Source: Arthrobacter nitrophenolicus
Lineage (GTDB): Bacteria; Actinomycetota; Actinomycetes; Actinomycetales; Micrococcaceae
Direction: 5' to 3'
Length of the DNA stretch: 64,000 bases
NCBI RefSeq assembly: GCF_000332815.1
Contig: NZ_AOFD01000020.1
Coordinates: forward strand, 1 to 64,000
The number at the start of each line of letters is the position of its first letter. Position 1 is the first letter of the stretch. The position numbers and the translations under genes are program-made. A model generated the notes under the pieces. That model was not told the origin of the DNA. It did no database searches and saw only the letters and a list, made by a program, of their open reading frames with translations. Of this stretch, positions 25,493-35,209 are shown one piece after another.

Positions 25493-27066
25493 GTGGTTGC
25501 GGCGGCGAGTTGCGGAGCAGTCGCGCGCCTGACGGGCGCGGTCTCCACCCGCACGGGTCCCACGATAACACTGCCGCTTTCCCGGGAACCCAGCGGCGAC
25601 GCCGTAAAAATGCCAAGTTCGGCGCCGATCCATCGGCCTTCCACAACGTCGAAGTTCCAGCCCTGGACCTCCCAGGGCTCGCCCGGGCCCGACCGCCAGG
25701 CAAAGGTTGACCGCGGCGTACCGTCCGTCCGGATCTGGAGTTCGATCCTGGCGCCCGGCAGCAGGACCCGCCGTCCCATCGCCTGTTCAGCGGGCTCCTC
25801 TCCCCCGGTGCCGCCGCCCAGGACGTAGCCGTCGGCTGTGCGCACAATGCCCAGCCAGGCGTACCTCTGTCCCAGCACCACCACGCCGGCGCGCGTTCCG
25901 GGCGGAACGTCCCGCAGTTCAAGGGATGTGGTGAACGTCGAGGGCGTGCCGGGCAGGATCTGGGCCAGCACATTGGGCAGCTCCCGCAGGTTCACGGGAT
26001 CATTGGCCTGCGGCCGCAGCTCCAGCTGCCCGCCACCGCCCTGGTAGCACCAGGCGTCACGCGGGTTGGCCTGCCAGTGCCACTGCGGCCCCAACCAGGG
26101 TGACGTGAAGTCGTCGCTCGCGGGCGGTGCCACATCCCGGGGCGAGGTACCCGCGGGGTAGGGGTGGCTGGTCACCGGGGTGCCCGGGCCGCCGTCGGAC
26201 GCCGGTGTACCCATCCAGGGCCAGCCGTCCTCGTCCCAGCCCATCGGCTGGAGGTGGACCACCCGCCCGTACGGCCCGCGGTCCTGGAAATGCAGGAACC
26301 AGTCCTCGCCCCGGGGCGAGGTCACCCATGCACCCTGGTGGGGCCCGTTGACCGCGGTGCTGCCCTGCTCCAGCACGCGCCGGCCCTCGTAGGGACCAAA
26401 GGGCGACCTGGACCGGAACACGGACTGCCAGCCGGTGGCCACACCGCCGGCCGGGGCGAAAATCCAGTACCAGCCGTCCCGCTTGTAAAACTTCGGCCCC
26501 TCCAGCGTTGTGTAGCCGGGAAGCTCGTCACCGTCGATGACGTGGGTTCCGTTGTCCAGCAGCCGGCTTGCGTCCGGGCTCATCCGGTGGACCGTGAGCC
26601 GGTTCTTGATGCCGATCCGGCTCTTCGCCCAGCCGTGGACGAGGTATGCCTGGCCGTCGTCGTCCCACAGCGGGCAGGGATCGATCAGCCCACGTCCGGG
26701 ATACAGCAGGTGCGGGGCGGTCCAGGGGCCTTCCGCCTTTTCGGCGCTCAGGACGAAGATGCCGTGGTCCGGATCCGGATAGAAGATCCAGAAGCGGCCA
26801 TCGTGGTACCGCAGTGCAGGAGCCCACACGCCGCTGCCGTGCCGGACCAGGGAGTAGTGGCTGCCTTGGGGCAGGTGCGGCAGTGCATGCCCGGCGTGTT
26901 CCCAGTCCACCAGGTTCCGGGACTTCAGGATGGGGAGTCCCGGCACGCGGTTGAAGCTGGAGGCGATGAGGTAGTAGACGCCGCGGACCTGGACGGCGTC
27001 AGGATCCGGCCAGTCGGCGTTGAGGACGGGGTTGGTGTACACGGGGACTGCGTTGCGGGATGTCAT
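25489..27066 (-). CDS. Glycoside hydrolase family 43 protein (beta-xylosidase/alpha-L-arabinofuranosidase type)
   Basis: This is a five-bladed beta-propeller hydrolase of 525 aa. The three catalytic acids are in place: D21 in NADWPDPDAV, D129 in GRGLIDPCPLWDDDG and E189 in TTLEGPKFYKRDGWYWI. Residues about 320-510 form a beta-sandwich accessory domain (DDFTSPWLGPQWHWQANP, LPGTPSTFTTSLEL, GVVVLGQRYAWLGIV) typical of GH43 subfamilies 10-12 and relatives. There is no signal peptide, so it acts inside the cell on imported oligosaccharides. It is coupled by ATGA to both the PmoA-like gene and the LacI gene. Side-chain removal from arabinan, xylan or rhamnogalacturonan fragments is inferred from the neighbourhood. 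Confidence 0.92.
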   Translation of the reverse strand: MTSRNAVPVYTNPVLNADWPDPDAVQVRGVYYLIASSFNRVPGLPILKSRNLVDWEHAGHALPHLPQGSHYSLVRHGSGVWAPALRYHDGRFWIFYPDPDHGIFVLSAEKAEGPWTAPHLLYPGRGLIDPCPLWDDDGQAYLVHGWAKSRIGIKNRLTVHRMSPDASRLLDNGTHVIDGDELPGYTTLEGPKFYKRDGWYWIFAPAGGVATGWQSVFRSRSPFGPYEGRRVLEQGSTAVNGPHQGAWVTSPRGEDWFLHFQDRGPYGRVVHLQPMGWDEDGWPWMGTPASDGGPGTPVTSHPYPAGTSPRDVAPPASDDFTSPWLGPQWHWQANPRDAWCYQGGGGQLELRPQANDPVNLRELPNVLAQILPGTPSTFTTSLELRDVPPGTRAGVVVLGQRYAWLGIVRTADGYVLGGGTGGEEPAEQAMGRRVLLPGARIELQIRTDGTPRSTFAWRSGPGEPWEVQGWNFDVVEGRWIGAELGIFTASPLGSRESGSVIVGPVRVETAPVRRATAPQLAAATT

Positions 27067-27928
27067 GGCGTCCTGTCGGGGCGGGAGGTCTGGAGGTCGG
27101 GGTGCTGCTCGAGGAGTTCAAGGGCTTGGGACGGGGCGGAAAGGTGGCCGTCGTGGATGACGGCGTGGAGTGCCTGCACCAGGGGATTTGCAGCGTTGAC
27201 GACGGCCTTTTCGGACCAGGCAACGGCCGGGCCGGCACCAAGATAGCCGTCCGTCCTTACGAACCAGGGGCGGTTGTTTTCCTGGGCCAGGACAACGCTG
27301 GCCGGGGATCCGCCTGAGGTTGTGCTGATGGCGAGCCAGGGTGACTGGCTTCCGTGGCTGCCGCCACGCCGTCCCCCGATGCCGAGAAGACTCTTGGCCC
27401 GGCGCAGTCCTCGGGAAAGCGCCAGAAGATCCCGCCGTAACCTGCGCCCACACGCCCCTTGACGGCCGACGACGAAACCTCCAGCTGCGCGACGCCGCCT
27501 GCGGGAAGCAGCGCCGAGCGGATGGACAGGCTCCACGTGCCCGGGGCCGGGTGCCGAAAGCAGCGGATGCTTCGGTGCTCAGTGGCCAGCTCCATGCCCT
27601 GCCCGGAAAACCAGGTGACGGAACCGTCTGCGCCGCCGGCTGTCCGGCTCCAGCCGGACGGTTCCTGCCACCCGTGGTTGGAGAGCATGGCCGGGCCATG
27701 GGTGGACGTGTACGTGGAGCCGCCCCAGAAGTTGGTGCCGTTGACGTCCGAGAAGGCGATGGACAACCCGGCGTGGTGCGGATGGTCCTCCGACCCCGCC
27801 GCGGTCAGCGTGGTGCCCGCCAGCGAGCGGACCGGATGGAGATACGGCCGCGGTGAGTTCGACGGCGGAAGGCCGCGTCCGCTGCGGTGGCCCACCAGGG
27901 CGTCGAAATCAGGTGCGCCACGCGACAT
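27063..27928 (-). pseudogene. PmoA family protein (DUF6807), frameshifted
   Basis: The first frame from ATG 27928 (AGGAGG 4 nt upstream) reads NSPRPYLHPVRSLAGTTLTA, DHPHHAGLSIAFSDVNGTNF, WGGSTYTSTHGPAML and GGIFWRFPEDCAGPRVFSA. These are the conserved blocks of the PmoA/DUF6807 family, found in polysaccharide-use loci of soil actinobacteria. Near 27358 the frame is lost, and homology goes on as HGSQSPWLAISTTSGG, SVVLAQENNRPWFVRTDGYL in a second frame. One added base restores about 288 aa. The biochemical function of the family is not established. It is the first gene of the PmoA-GH43-LacI operon, overlapping GH43 by ATGA. Confidence 0.85.
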
Positions 27929-28047
27929 GGGGCCTCCTCCCGGGTGATGGTTTTGCGGAATGCAGATCAGCCTAGGCACTCCGGAAAAAAACGGCAATAC
28001 CTAAAGAAAATTTCTGTTTTTTCTGTATGCGAGTTTCTAAAAAGGTG

Positions 28048-28077
28048 TTGACAGTCACACTCGCACCTTGCTAGAAA
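28048..28077 (+). promoter_or_regulatory. Putative promoter of the sugar ABC transporter operon
   Basis: A perfect -35 TTGACA (28048-28053) is followed after 18 nt by the -10-like TAGAAA (28072-28077). The transporter start is at 28224, which leaves an untranslated leader of about 140 nt. The region around it is AT-rich compared with its surroundings. The -10 is weak. Confidence 0.5.
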
Positions 28078-28086
28078 TCGTTTACT
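28072..28086. promoter_or_regulatory. Putative LacI-type operator over the ABC transporter promoter
   Basis: TAGAAATCGTTTACT is a near-palindrome with the CG centre and GAAA/TTTA half-sites usual for LacI-family sites. It overlaps the predicted -10 box. The LacI gene at 24457-25492 is the nearest candidate regulator. Confidence 0.5.
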
Positions 28087-28223
28087 CACTTGTTTCTTCT
28101 GCTTGCTGCTTTTCGCCTCTATAAGAAAAGCCAATCGCATGCACTTCTTCCGGAAACAGAAAGTTTCCGGGCCAACTCCACATCACGCTCCGTCCGCGGA
28201 CAGCAAAAGAGAGGCGTCATTCA

Positions 28224-29528
28224 ATGAAGAAGACAACAACCGCCGGGATGCCCCGCAGGATGTTCCTGGGCGCAGCCGTAACGGCAGCCGGGCTGGCCCT
28301 GAGTGGCTGCGGCGGAGGTGCGGCCCCCGCGGCCGGCGGCAACGTGGAACTCAACTTCGTTTACTGGGGTGACGCCAACCGGGCCAAGATGACCGACGCG
28401 GCCATCAAGGTCTTCGAAGAGAAGAACCCGGGCATCACCGTCAAGAGTGAATACCAGGACAGCGGCCCTTACGCCGATAAGCTCGCCACCCGCTTCGCCG
28501 GGGGCAATCCACCTGACGTACTCAACATGGCCAACCGAAGCCTGCTGGAATACGCCCAGCGCGGCACCCTGGCAGACCTTCGATCCATGCCGGAACTCGA
28601 CCTGGCGAACATCCCGGACACCATCCAGAGCCGGGGTGAGGTGGACGGCAAGCTCTTCGGCCTTGCCACCGGCGTGACCACCATCGGCATGGTGGTGAAC
28701 AAGACCATCACGGACCAGGCCGGCGTCACCATCCCGGACGACAAGACGTGGAGCTGGGAGGACTACGCTAAGTTCGCCACCGAGGTCACGCAGAAGACCG
28801 GCGGCAAGGTCTACGGGGCAGGCTACGACGTCGCCACGGAAACAGGCCCCATCCTGTTCGCCAGGCAACGCGGCGAGGACTTCTACACCAAGGACAACAA
28901 GCTCGGGGTCAGCGAGGAAACCATCCGGGACTGGTTCCAGTACAGCGTGGACCTGCGGGAAGCCGGCGGCTATCCGCCGGCAGGCTTCTTCGAGCAGATT
29001 GGCGGCTCCGCCGCGCAGTCCTACCTGGCCAAGGGAACCGTCGCCTCCCAGATCATCCCGATTAACAACTACAAGGCCTACAACGAGGCTGCCGGCGGCA
29101 ACGTGGTGCTGCTCCGGATGCCCGGTGAAACTACCCTGGAGCGCCGTGGCTACTCTGCGGACCCCAGCATGCTCTGGTCCATCGCAGCCAAGTCGAAGCA
29201 CCCCAAGGAGGCTGCAAAACTCCTGAACTTCCTGGTGAACGATGCAGACGGAGCCGCCGAAACGCTCACCCAGCGCGGCGTCCCCATCAATCCGGAGATT
29301 GCTGAGGCCATCAAGCCGAAACTCAGCAAGGACGACACCGCCTTCGTGGACATGGTGGCCGCCATCCAGGAAGACGAACTGGCCCCGGCATACGTCTACC
29401 CCAAGGGTGCCAGCGTTGTGGCGGACACCCTCAAGCAGCTCGCCACCGAGGTCGAATTCGGCCGGATCACCCCCGCGGATGCCGCCAAAACCTTCCTTGA
29501 GAAGAGCAATGCAGCAATCAACAAGTAG
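28224..29528 (+). CDS. Sugar ABC transporter substrate-binding lipoprotein
   Basis: This is a 434-aa extracellular sugar-binding protein (family 1). The export signal MPRRMFLGAAVTAAGLALSG carries a twin arginine (R11-R12) and a lipobox with Cys29, so it is probably Tat-exported and lipid-anchored. The binding fold shows NFVYWGDANRAKMTDAAIKV, RFAGGNPPDVLNMANRSL, GLATGVTTIGMVVNKTI, TWSWEDYAKFA and GYSADPSMLWSIAAKSKHPK. It leads a three-gene operon with two permeases. No ATPase is encoded, so a shared MsiK-type ATPase elsewhere is inferred. The neighbours (pectate lyases, GH43) suggest pectin-derived oligosaccharides as cargo. Confidence 0.94.
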   Translation: MKKTTTAGMPRRMFLGAAVTAAGLALSGCGGGAAPAAGGNVELNFVYWGDANRAKMTDAAIKVFEEKNPGITVKSEYQDSGPYADKLATRFAGGNPPDVLNMANRSLLEYAQRGTLADLRSMPELDLANIPDTIQSRGEVDGKLFGLATGVTTIGMVVNKTITDQAGVTIPDDKTWSWEDYAKFATEVTQKTGGKVYGAGYDVATETGPILFARQRGEDFYTKDNKLGVSEETIRDWFQYSVDLREAGGYPPAGFFEQIGGSAAQSYLAKGTVASQIIPINNYKAYNEAAGGNVVLLRMPGETTLERRGYSADPSMLWSIAAKSKHPKEAAKLLNFLVNDADGAAETLTQRGVPINPEIAEAIKPKLSKDDTAFVDMVAAIQEDELAPAYVYPKGASVVADTLKQLATEVEFGRITPADAAKTFLEKSNAAINK

Positions 29529-29574
29529 GTCCGTCCGCTTGCCGGCACCCCCACACCAGATAGGAGCCTGACGG

Positions 29575-30528
29575 ATGTCAGTGCTGACCAAGCAAGCCCC
29601 CGGTGCGGCCGCAGCCCTCGGCGCGGGCGCACCGGGACGCCCGTCCCGCGGAACGCCGCGGCGGAAGAACCAGCGCTCCGGCTACCTGTTCCTGTTGCCG
29701 TGGTTTCTGGGCATGCTGTTCACGATCATCCCGTTTTTCGCGTCCCTGTACCTCGCGTTCACGGACTACAACCTTTTCATGGAGCCCAATTTCGTGGGCC
29801 TGGCCAACTTCCAGGCGATGGCCGGGGACCCGCGGCTGTGGCAGTCCCTGAAGGTCACCTTCATCTACACCTTCGTCTCCGTGCCCATTTCGCTGGCCGT
29901 TGCCCTGGCAATTGCCCTGGTCCTCAACCGCGGCCTGCAGGGGCTTGCCATCTACCGCTCCGTCTACTACCTGCCGTCCCTGCTGGGCGGCAGCGTGGCC
30001 ATCGTGATGCTGTGGCGGTACATCTTTGGCAATGACGGCATCGTCAACGGATTCCTGAGCCTCTTCGGTATCCAGGGGCCGGCCTGGGTCACGGACCCGG
30101 ACTTCTCCCTGAGCACCCTTATTGTGCTGAACGTCTGGACCTTTGGCTCGCCCATGGTGATCTTCCTGGCAGGCCTGCGGCAGGTCCCCACCATGTACTA
30201 CGAGGCCGCCTCGATTGACGGTGCGTCCCGCTGGCGGCAGTTCCGCAGCATCACCATTCCGCTGATCAGCCCCATCATCTTCTTCAACCTCATCATGCAG
30301 CTCATCGGCTCGTTCCAGACGTTCACGCAGGGCTACGTGATGAGCGGCGGCACGGGCGGGCCAGCAGACTCCACGCTCTTCTACAACCTGTACCTCTACC
30401 AAAAGGGCTTCACCGAATTCGAGATGGGGTATGCCTCGGCGATGGCCTGGCTACTGCTGATGATCATTGCGATCTTCACCGCCGTCAACTTCATCGCATC
30501 CAAGTTCTGGGTCTTCTACGACAACTAA
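29575..30528 (+). CDS. Sugar ABC transporter permease (MalF/UgpA type)
   Basis: This is a 317-aa inner-membrane permease with a basic N-terminal tail of about 30 residues and six TM helices. The first is GYLFLLPWFLGMLFTIIPFF, and the cytoplasmic EAA loop is EAASIDGASRWRQFRSITIP, which docks the ATPase. AGGAG lies 8 nt upstream of ATG 29575. It is 46 bp after the lipoprotein gene and 9 bp before the second permease gene. Confidence 0.94.
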   Translation: MSVLTKQAPGAAAALGAGAPGRPSRGTPRRKNQRSGYLFLLPWFLGMLFTIIPFFASLYLAFTDYNLFMEPNFVGLANFQAMAGDPRLWQSLKVTFIYTFVSVPISLAVALAIALVLNRGLQGLAIYRSVYYLPSLLGGSVAIVMLWRYIFGNDGIVNGFLSLFGIQGPAWVTDPDFSLSTLIVLNVWTFGSPMVIFLAGLRQVPTMYYEAASIDGASRWRQFRSITIPLISPIIFFNLIMQLIGSFQTFTQGYVMSGGTGGPADSTLFYNLYLYQKGFTEFEMGYASAMAWLLLMIIAIFTAVNFIASKFWVFYDN

Positions 30529-30537
30529 GGCAATCCC

Positions 30538-31443
30538 ATGGCACTCATCGAATTACCGACAAAGCGCAAGCAAGACAAGCGGGCCAGGCAGGCGGATCCG
30601 GAAGACGCCCTGGCAGGAACGCCGGGCACCCGGTTCTCCCGGCACCTGATCCTCTGCCTGGTGGGCCTGGTGATGCTGTATCCGCTGCTGTGGCTGATCT
30701 CCAGTTCCCTCAAGCCCAGCAACGACATCTTCCGGCAGCTGGGACTATGGCCGGAGAACTGGGATTTCGGCAACTATGCCCAGGGCTGGACGGCCCTGGA
30801 CCAGCCCTTCCACGTCTACCTTTTCAACTCGATGATCGTGGTGGTCTTCTCGATCGTGGGCAACATCTTCTCCTGCGCCCTGGCGGCCTACGCCTTCGCG
30901 CGGATGGAGTTCACGGGCAGGAAGCTGTTCTTCGCGCTGATGCTGGGCACCCTGATGCTGCCGGGCCACGTCCTGCTGGTACCTCAGTACATCATCTTCT
31001 CCCAGCTCGGCTGGCTGGATACCTACCTGCCGCTGATCATGCCGAACTTCATGGCCACCAACGCGTTCTTCATCTTCCTGATGGTCCAGTTCATGAAGGC
31101 GCTGCCAAAGGAACTGGACGATGCCGCGCAGATTGACGGATGCGGCCCTTTCCGCACGTTCCTCCGGGTCATCCTGCCGCTGTGTGTCCCCGCCATGGCC
31201 ACCACCGCCATCTTCACCTTCATCTCCACCTGGAACGAGTTCTTCGGCCCCCTGCTCTACATCCAGAACCAGGACCTGTACACCGTTCCCTTGGCGCTGC
31301 GGGCCTTCATGGACTCGGAAGGCCAGAGCATGTGGGGGCCCATGTTCGCCATGTCCGTGGTCTCCATAGCCCCGATCATCGGCTTCTTCATCGCCGGGCA
31401 GAAGTACCTCATCAACGGCATCGCCACCACCGGCCTTAAATAG
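30538..31443 (+). CDS. Sugar ABC transporter permease (MalG/UgpE type)
   Basis: This is a 301-aa carbohydrate ABC permease, the second subunit. Six TM helices begin at LILCLVGLVMLYPLLWLISS. The EAA-type loop reads LDDAAQIDGCGPFRTFLRVI. The end LINGIATTGLK is the standard C-terminus (xxG.TxGAxK) of MalG-type subunits. Its RBS (AAGG, 7 nt before ATG 30538) overlaps the stop of the first permease gene. The pectate lyase-pectinesterase gene follows 90 bp later on the same strand, so co-transcription is likely. Confidence 0.94.
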   Translation: MALIELPTKRKQDKRARQADPEDALAGTPGTRFSRHLILCLVGLVMLYPLLWLISSSLKPSNDIFRQLGLWPENWDFGNYAQGWTALDQPFHVYLFNSMIVVVFSIVGNIFSCALAAYAFARMEFTGRKLFFALMLGTLMLPGHVLLVPQYIIFSQLGWLDTYLPLIMPNFMATNAFFIFLMVQFMKALPKELDDAAQIDGCGPFRTFLRVILPLCVPAMATTAIFTFISTWNEFFGPLLYIQNQDLYTVPLALRAFMDSEGQSMWGPMFAMSVVSIAPIIGFFIAGQKYLINGIATTGLK

Positions 31444-31533
31444 GCCGCCCCGTTTTCCGCGCGCATCACCTGACACCCCGAGTGAAACCGCCCTGGCCGG
31501 AGGCTGCCCGGGCACAAAACAAAGGAGTTTTGC

Positions 31534-33553
31534 ATGAGTCTGCGACGTCTCTTAGGCGCGGCAACCGCCGTCGTCATCCTTGGCGGTTTTGCCCCCGCCC
31601 CGGCAACCGCCGCCCCTGCCCTTCCGGCCGGCGGCACCCGGGTGCCCGCCGCGCCGTCCGCCCAGGACCCCGCTACGCTTGATCCCGCAGCCCTGTGGAA
31701 GGGGACTCCGGACGGCTTCGCCTCGTTGCCCGGCCACGGGCTTCCCGGAACCACCGGCGGACAGGCGGGAAAGATTGTCACCGCCACCACCATCGCCCAG
31801 CTGCAGGAGTTTGCTTCCGCCCCCGAGCCGCTGGTCATCTTCATCGACGGTTCCCTGCACGCCGCCCAGTACGTCAAGATCCCCGTCGCGGCGAACAAAA
31901 GCTTCATCGGGGCCGGCGCCGGCGCGCGAGGTGGTGAACGCCGGGTTCAAGCTCATCAACGTTTCCAACGTTATCTTCCGGAACTTCACCGTCCGTGATT
32001 CGTACATTCCCGGCGACTGGGACGGCAAGCGCCCGGACAATGACCGGGACGGCATCCAGCTGGACACCAGCCACCACGTCTGGGTGGACCACATGAAGTT
32101 CGAACGGATGGGCGACGGACTGATCGACACGCGCAAGGACTCGGACTTCCTGACGTACTCCTGGAACGTCTTCGCGGACAACAACAAGGCCCTGGGCGTG
32201 GGCTGGTCCGCCAACGCCGTCACCCGCATGACCATCCACCACAACTGGATCCGGAACACCACACAGCGGAACTTCAGCCTGGACAACACCGCCGCCGCCC
32301 ACGTCTACAACAACTACCTGCAGGACATCGGCCAGTACGGCATGATGGGCCGGAATGCGGCCAAGGTGGTCCTGGAAGGCAACTACTTCACAGCCGTGCA
32401 GGACCCGATTGTGGCCAAAGACCCGGGCACCGAGGTGGTCAACCGGGACAACATCTTCAACTCCACCCGCGGCCGCAAGGACAACGTGGGCTCCGCCTTC
32501 GATCCCGCCGCCTTCTACCCGTACCAGGAAGACGACGCCGCCCGCATCCCGGACCTCGTCAGTGCCGGCGCCGGACCGCGGACAAACAACGCAGCCCAGA
32601 CGACGGCGGAAATCACCGTCGCCCTGGACGGCACCGGCGACTTCGGCAGCCTGCAGGCCGCCATCGGCTCCATCCCCGCCGGCAACACCCAGCCGCGCAC
32701 CATCACCGTCAAACCCGGCACCTACCGCGAGGTGGTGAACGTCTGGGCAGACCGCCCCAACCTCACCATCCAGGGCGCAACAGCCAACCCGGCCGACGTC
32801 GTCATCACCTACGACACCCCCTCGAACGGTGCGAAATTCTTCGGCGGGACCTGGGGCGCGGTCGGTTCCGCCACCATGACCATCTCCGCCACGGACACCA
32901 CCGTGCGGAACCTGACAGTGGAGAACGCGTACGACGAGGCAGCCAACGGCAACAGCCAGGCGCTGGCTGTCCGCAGCGTCGCCGACCGCGTGGTGTTCGA
33001 CGGCACCCGGTTCCTCGGCAACCAGGACACCTACCTCGCCGATACTGCCGGGCGGGACGCCACCGCGCGGACGTACCTGAAGAACTGCTACATCGAAGGC
33101 GACGTGGACTTCCTCTACGGCCGGGGAACGGCAGTTTTCGATCGCTGCACCATCCACTCCGTGGACCGCGGCAGCGACACGAACAACGGCTACATCGTTG
33201 CCCCCAGCACCAAGAACTCCAATCCTTACGGATTCCTGATCACCAACAGCACCCTCACCTCCGATGCCGCTCCGGGCACCGTGAGCCTGGGCAGGCCCTG
33301 GTTCGCCAGCAGCGACCCCGACGCACACCCGATGGCCGTCATCCGCGACTCCGTGCTGGGCAACCACATCGCCGTCCAGGGCTGGGCCGACATGGGTGGC
33401 CACGTGTGGACCGAAGGCCGGTTTGCCGAGTACAGGAACACCGGGCCCGGCGCCTTTATCAACGAGTTCCACCCGCAGCTTTCGGACGCAGACGCGGCCA
33501 GGTTCACCAAGGAAGCCTTCCTGGGTGGCTGGACCCCGGCGGGATTGCGCTGA
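31534..33553 (+). pseudogene. Bifunctional pectate lyase (PL1) - pectin methylesterase (CE8), frameshifted
   Basis: This is a secreted two-enzyme protein. The first frame (AGGAG, then ATG 31534) encodes a signal peptide ending PATAAPA and the start of a PL1 beta-helix (IFIDGSLHAAQYVKIPVAAN, KSFIGAGAGA). The frame changes near 31928. The second frame continues EVVNAGFKLINVSNVIFRNF, HHVWVDHMKFERMGDGLIDT, IHHNWIRNTTQRNFSLDN. From about residue 355 a CE8 domain follows, with ALDGTGDFGSLQAAI, the catalytic Asp motifs FLGNQDTYLAD and IEGDVDFLYGRG, and LGRPWF. Removing one base rejoins the frames (GAGAEVVNAGFKL) for about 672 aa. De-esterifying pectin and cleaving the resulting homogalacturonan would be coupled. 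Confidence 0.9.
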
Positions 33554-33589
33554 GATGGCCGGCACGCACAACTCCAAGGGGGTCCAAGA

Positions 33590-34877
33590 GTGATTACCGC
33601 ACCCGTGTCCATCGCGATCGCCGCCGCAGTCGCCCTCACCGTGCCCGTACCCGCGCCGGCGCCGGCACCTCAAGGCATGGAAGCCACTTCCACATCCGAT
33701 CCCGGGCGGCAGACCCTGGCACCGCGTGATGGCTGGGCGTCCTTTGACGGCGGCACCACCGGCGGTGCCAATGCAGCACCCGACGACGTGCACGAGGTTT
33801 CGACGAGGGATGAGCTCGCCGCAGCCGTGGCGGGCAACAAGCCCAAGATCGTCTACGTCAAGGCGGACATCAACGCGAATACCGCCTCTGACGGCACTCC
33901 CATCACCTGCCAGGACTACGCCGCCAACGGTTATTCCCTGGATGCCTACCTCGCGGCATTCGACCCTTCCCACTGGAACGGGAAGGCATCCGGACCCCTC
34001 GAAGATGCCCGCAAGGCATCGAGCGCCAACCAGCAGAAACAGATCCGGATGGACGTCGGTGCCAATACAACCATCATCGGCTTGGGCAACGTCCAGCTCA
34101 CGGGTTTTACCGTGAACATCGACCAGGTGGACAACGTGATCGTCCGCAATCTCCGGATCTCCGACGCCTATGACTGCTTCCCCGGTTGGAACGGGGAGAC
34201 CTGGAAGACCGAGTGGGACAACCTCGTGGTGTCGGGATCCACACACGTGTGGCTGGACCACTTAACCCTGGATGACGGCGCGACGCTGACGCCGAACAGC
34301 CGAGATATTTCGGCGAGCCCTTCCTGCGGCACGACGGCCTGCTGGACGTCGTCCGGCAGGCGGACCTGGTGACCGTTTCGTGGAGCAGGATGGTGGGGCA
34401 TGACAAATCGCTGCTGTGGGGCAACGGGGACGGTGCCACCGGGGACCGGGGAAAGCTCCGGGTCACGCTGCACCACAACGAACTGGTTGATCTCGAGCAG
34501 CGTGCGCCCCGGGTCCGGTTTGGCCAGGCGCACGTCTATAACAACGTGTACCGGGTGACCAGTCCTGGCCGCTACCAGTACTCGTGGGGCGTGGGGGTGG
34601 AGTCGAGTATCATCGCGCGCAACAATACCTTTGAGCTGGCTGAGGGCATTTCTCCTGACCGGATCCTCCGGGACTTCGGCGGCACCGGCATCGACGAAGA
34701 GGGCACGTGGTCAATGGACGGCACATCAGCGTCCTCGACGCCTACAACTCGGCCAATCCGGGCCAAATGCTGGCACCGGAAGTTTCGGGATCGCCAGGGC
34801 CGCACCTGCCGATTGAACCTGCCCCGGCGGCACGGGAACGGGTTGAGCGTGATGCAGGTTCCGGCCTGCGGTCCTGA
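33590..34877 (+). pseudogene. Pectate lyase, polysaccharide lyase family 1, with two frameshifts
   Basis: This secreted PL1 lyase starts at GTG 33590 with a hydrophobic N-terminus (VSIAIAAAVALTVPVPAPAP). The first frame covers WASFDGGTTGGANAAPDDVH, NTTIIGLGNVQLTGFTVNID, NVIVRNLRISDAYDCFPGWN and THVWLDHLTLDDGA. Near 34303 one base is missing, and the next frame carries YFGEPFLRHDGLLDVVRQAD, SWSRMVGHDKSLLWGNGDG, the catalytic region LEQRAPRVRFGQAHVYNNVY and SWGVGVESSIIARNNTFELA. A second one-base loss near 34706 moves the end to a third frame, VVNGRHISVLDAYNSANPGQ, with stop at 34875-34877. The repaired protein is about 429 aa. Confidence 0.85.
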
Positions 34878-34986
34878 ACCGGCCTGGGCGGGCGGATGCG
34901 GATAAGGGCTGGTCAGCCCATCGTTGTCCTACTAGTCTTCAAGGACGGCCCGCAACCGGGAGCAACGATGATCACGAGGAGCGAAG

Positions 34987-35199
34987 TTGTCCAACCACAC
35001 GTACAGCATTTCTGAAATTGTCGGCACGTCGGATCAGGGTGTGGACGACGCCGTCCGGAACGGGATCGCCAAGGCTTCCCAGACGCTGCGGAACCTTGAC
35101 TGGTTCGAGGTGAAGGAGATCCGCGGACACCTGGAGGAAGGCAAGATCGCCGACTGGCAGGTCACCATGAAGATCGGCTTCCGCCTCGAGGAACACTAA
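34987..35199 (+). CDS. Dodecin family flavin-binding protein
   Basis: Dodecins are 65-70 aa proteins that assemble into hollow dodecamers storing riboflavin, FMN or CoA. The sequence SNHTYSISEIVGTSDQGVDD, AVRNGIAKASQTLRNLDWFE, VKEIRGHLEEGKIADWQVTM, KIGFRLEE has the family fold, including the Trp in LDWFEV that stacks on flavin and the conserved IRG and Q residues. The start is a TTG at 34987 with GAGGAG five nt upstream; no ATG is available in frame. Confidence 0.92.
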   Translation: MSNHTYSISEIVGTSDQGVDDAVRNGIAKASQTLRNLDWFEVKEIRGHLEEGKIADWQVTMKIGFRLEEH

Positions 35200-35209
35200 A
35201 ACCCTCGCG

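Noticed and set aside
31904..34261. 785-aa open frame opposite the pectate lyase genes
   Set aside because: It is the longest shadow in the window, spans two genes on the other strand and lacks any recognisable motif.
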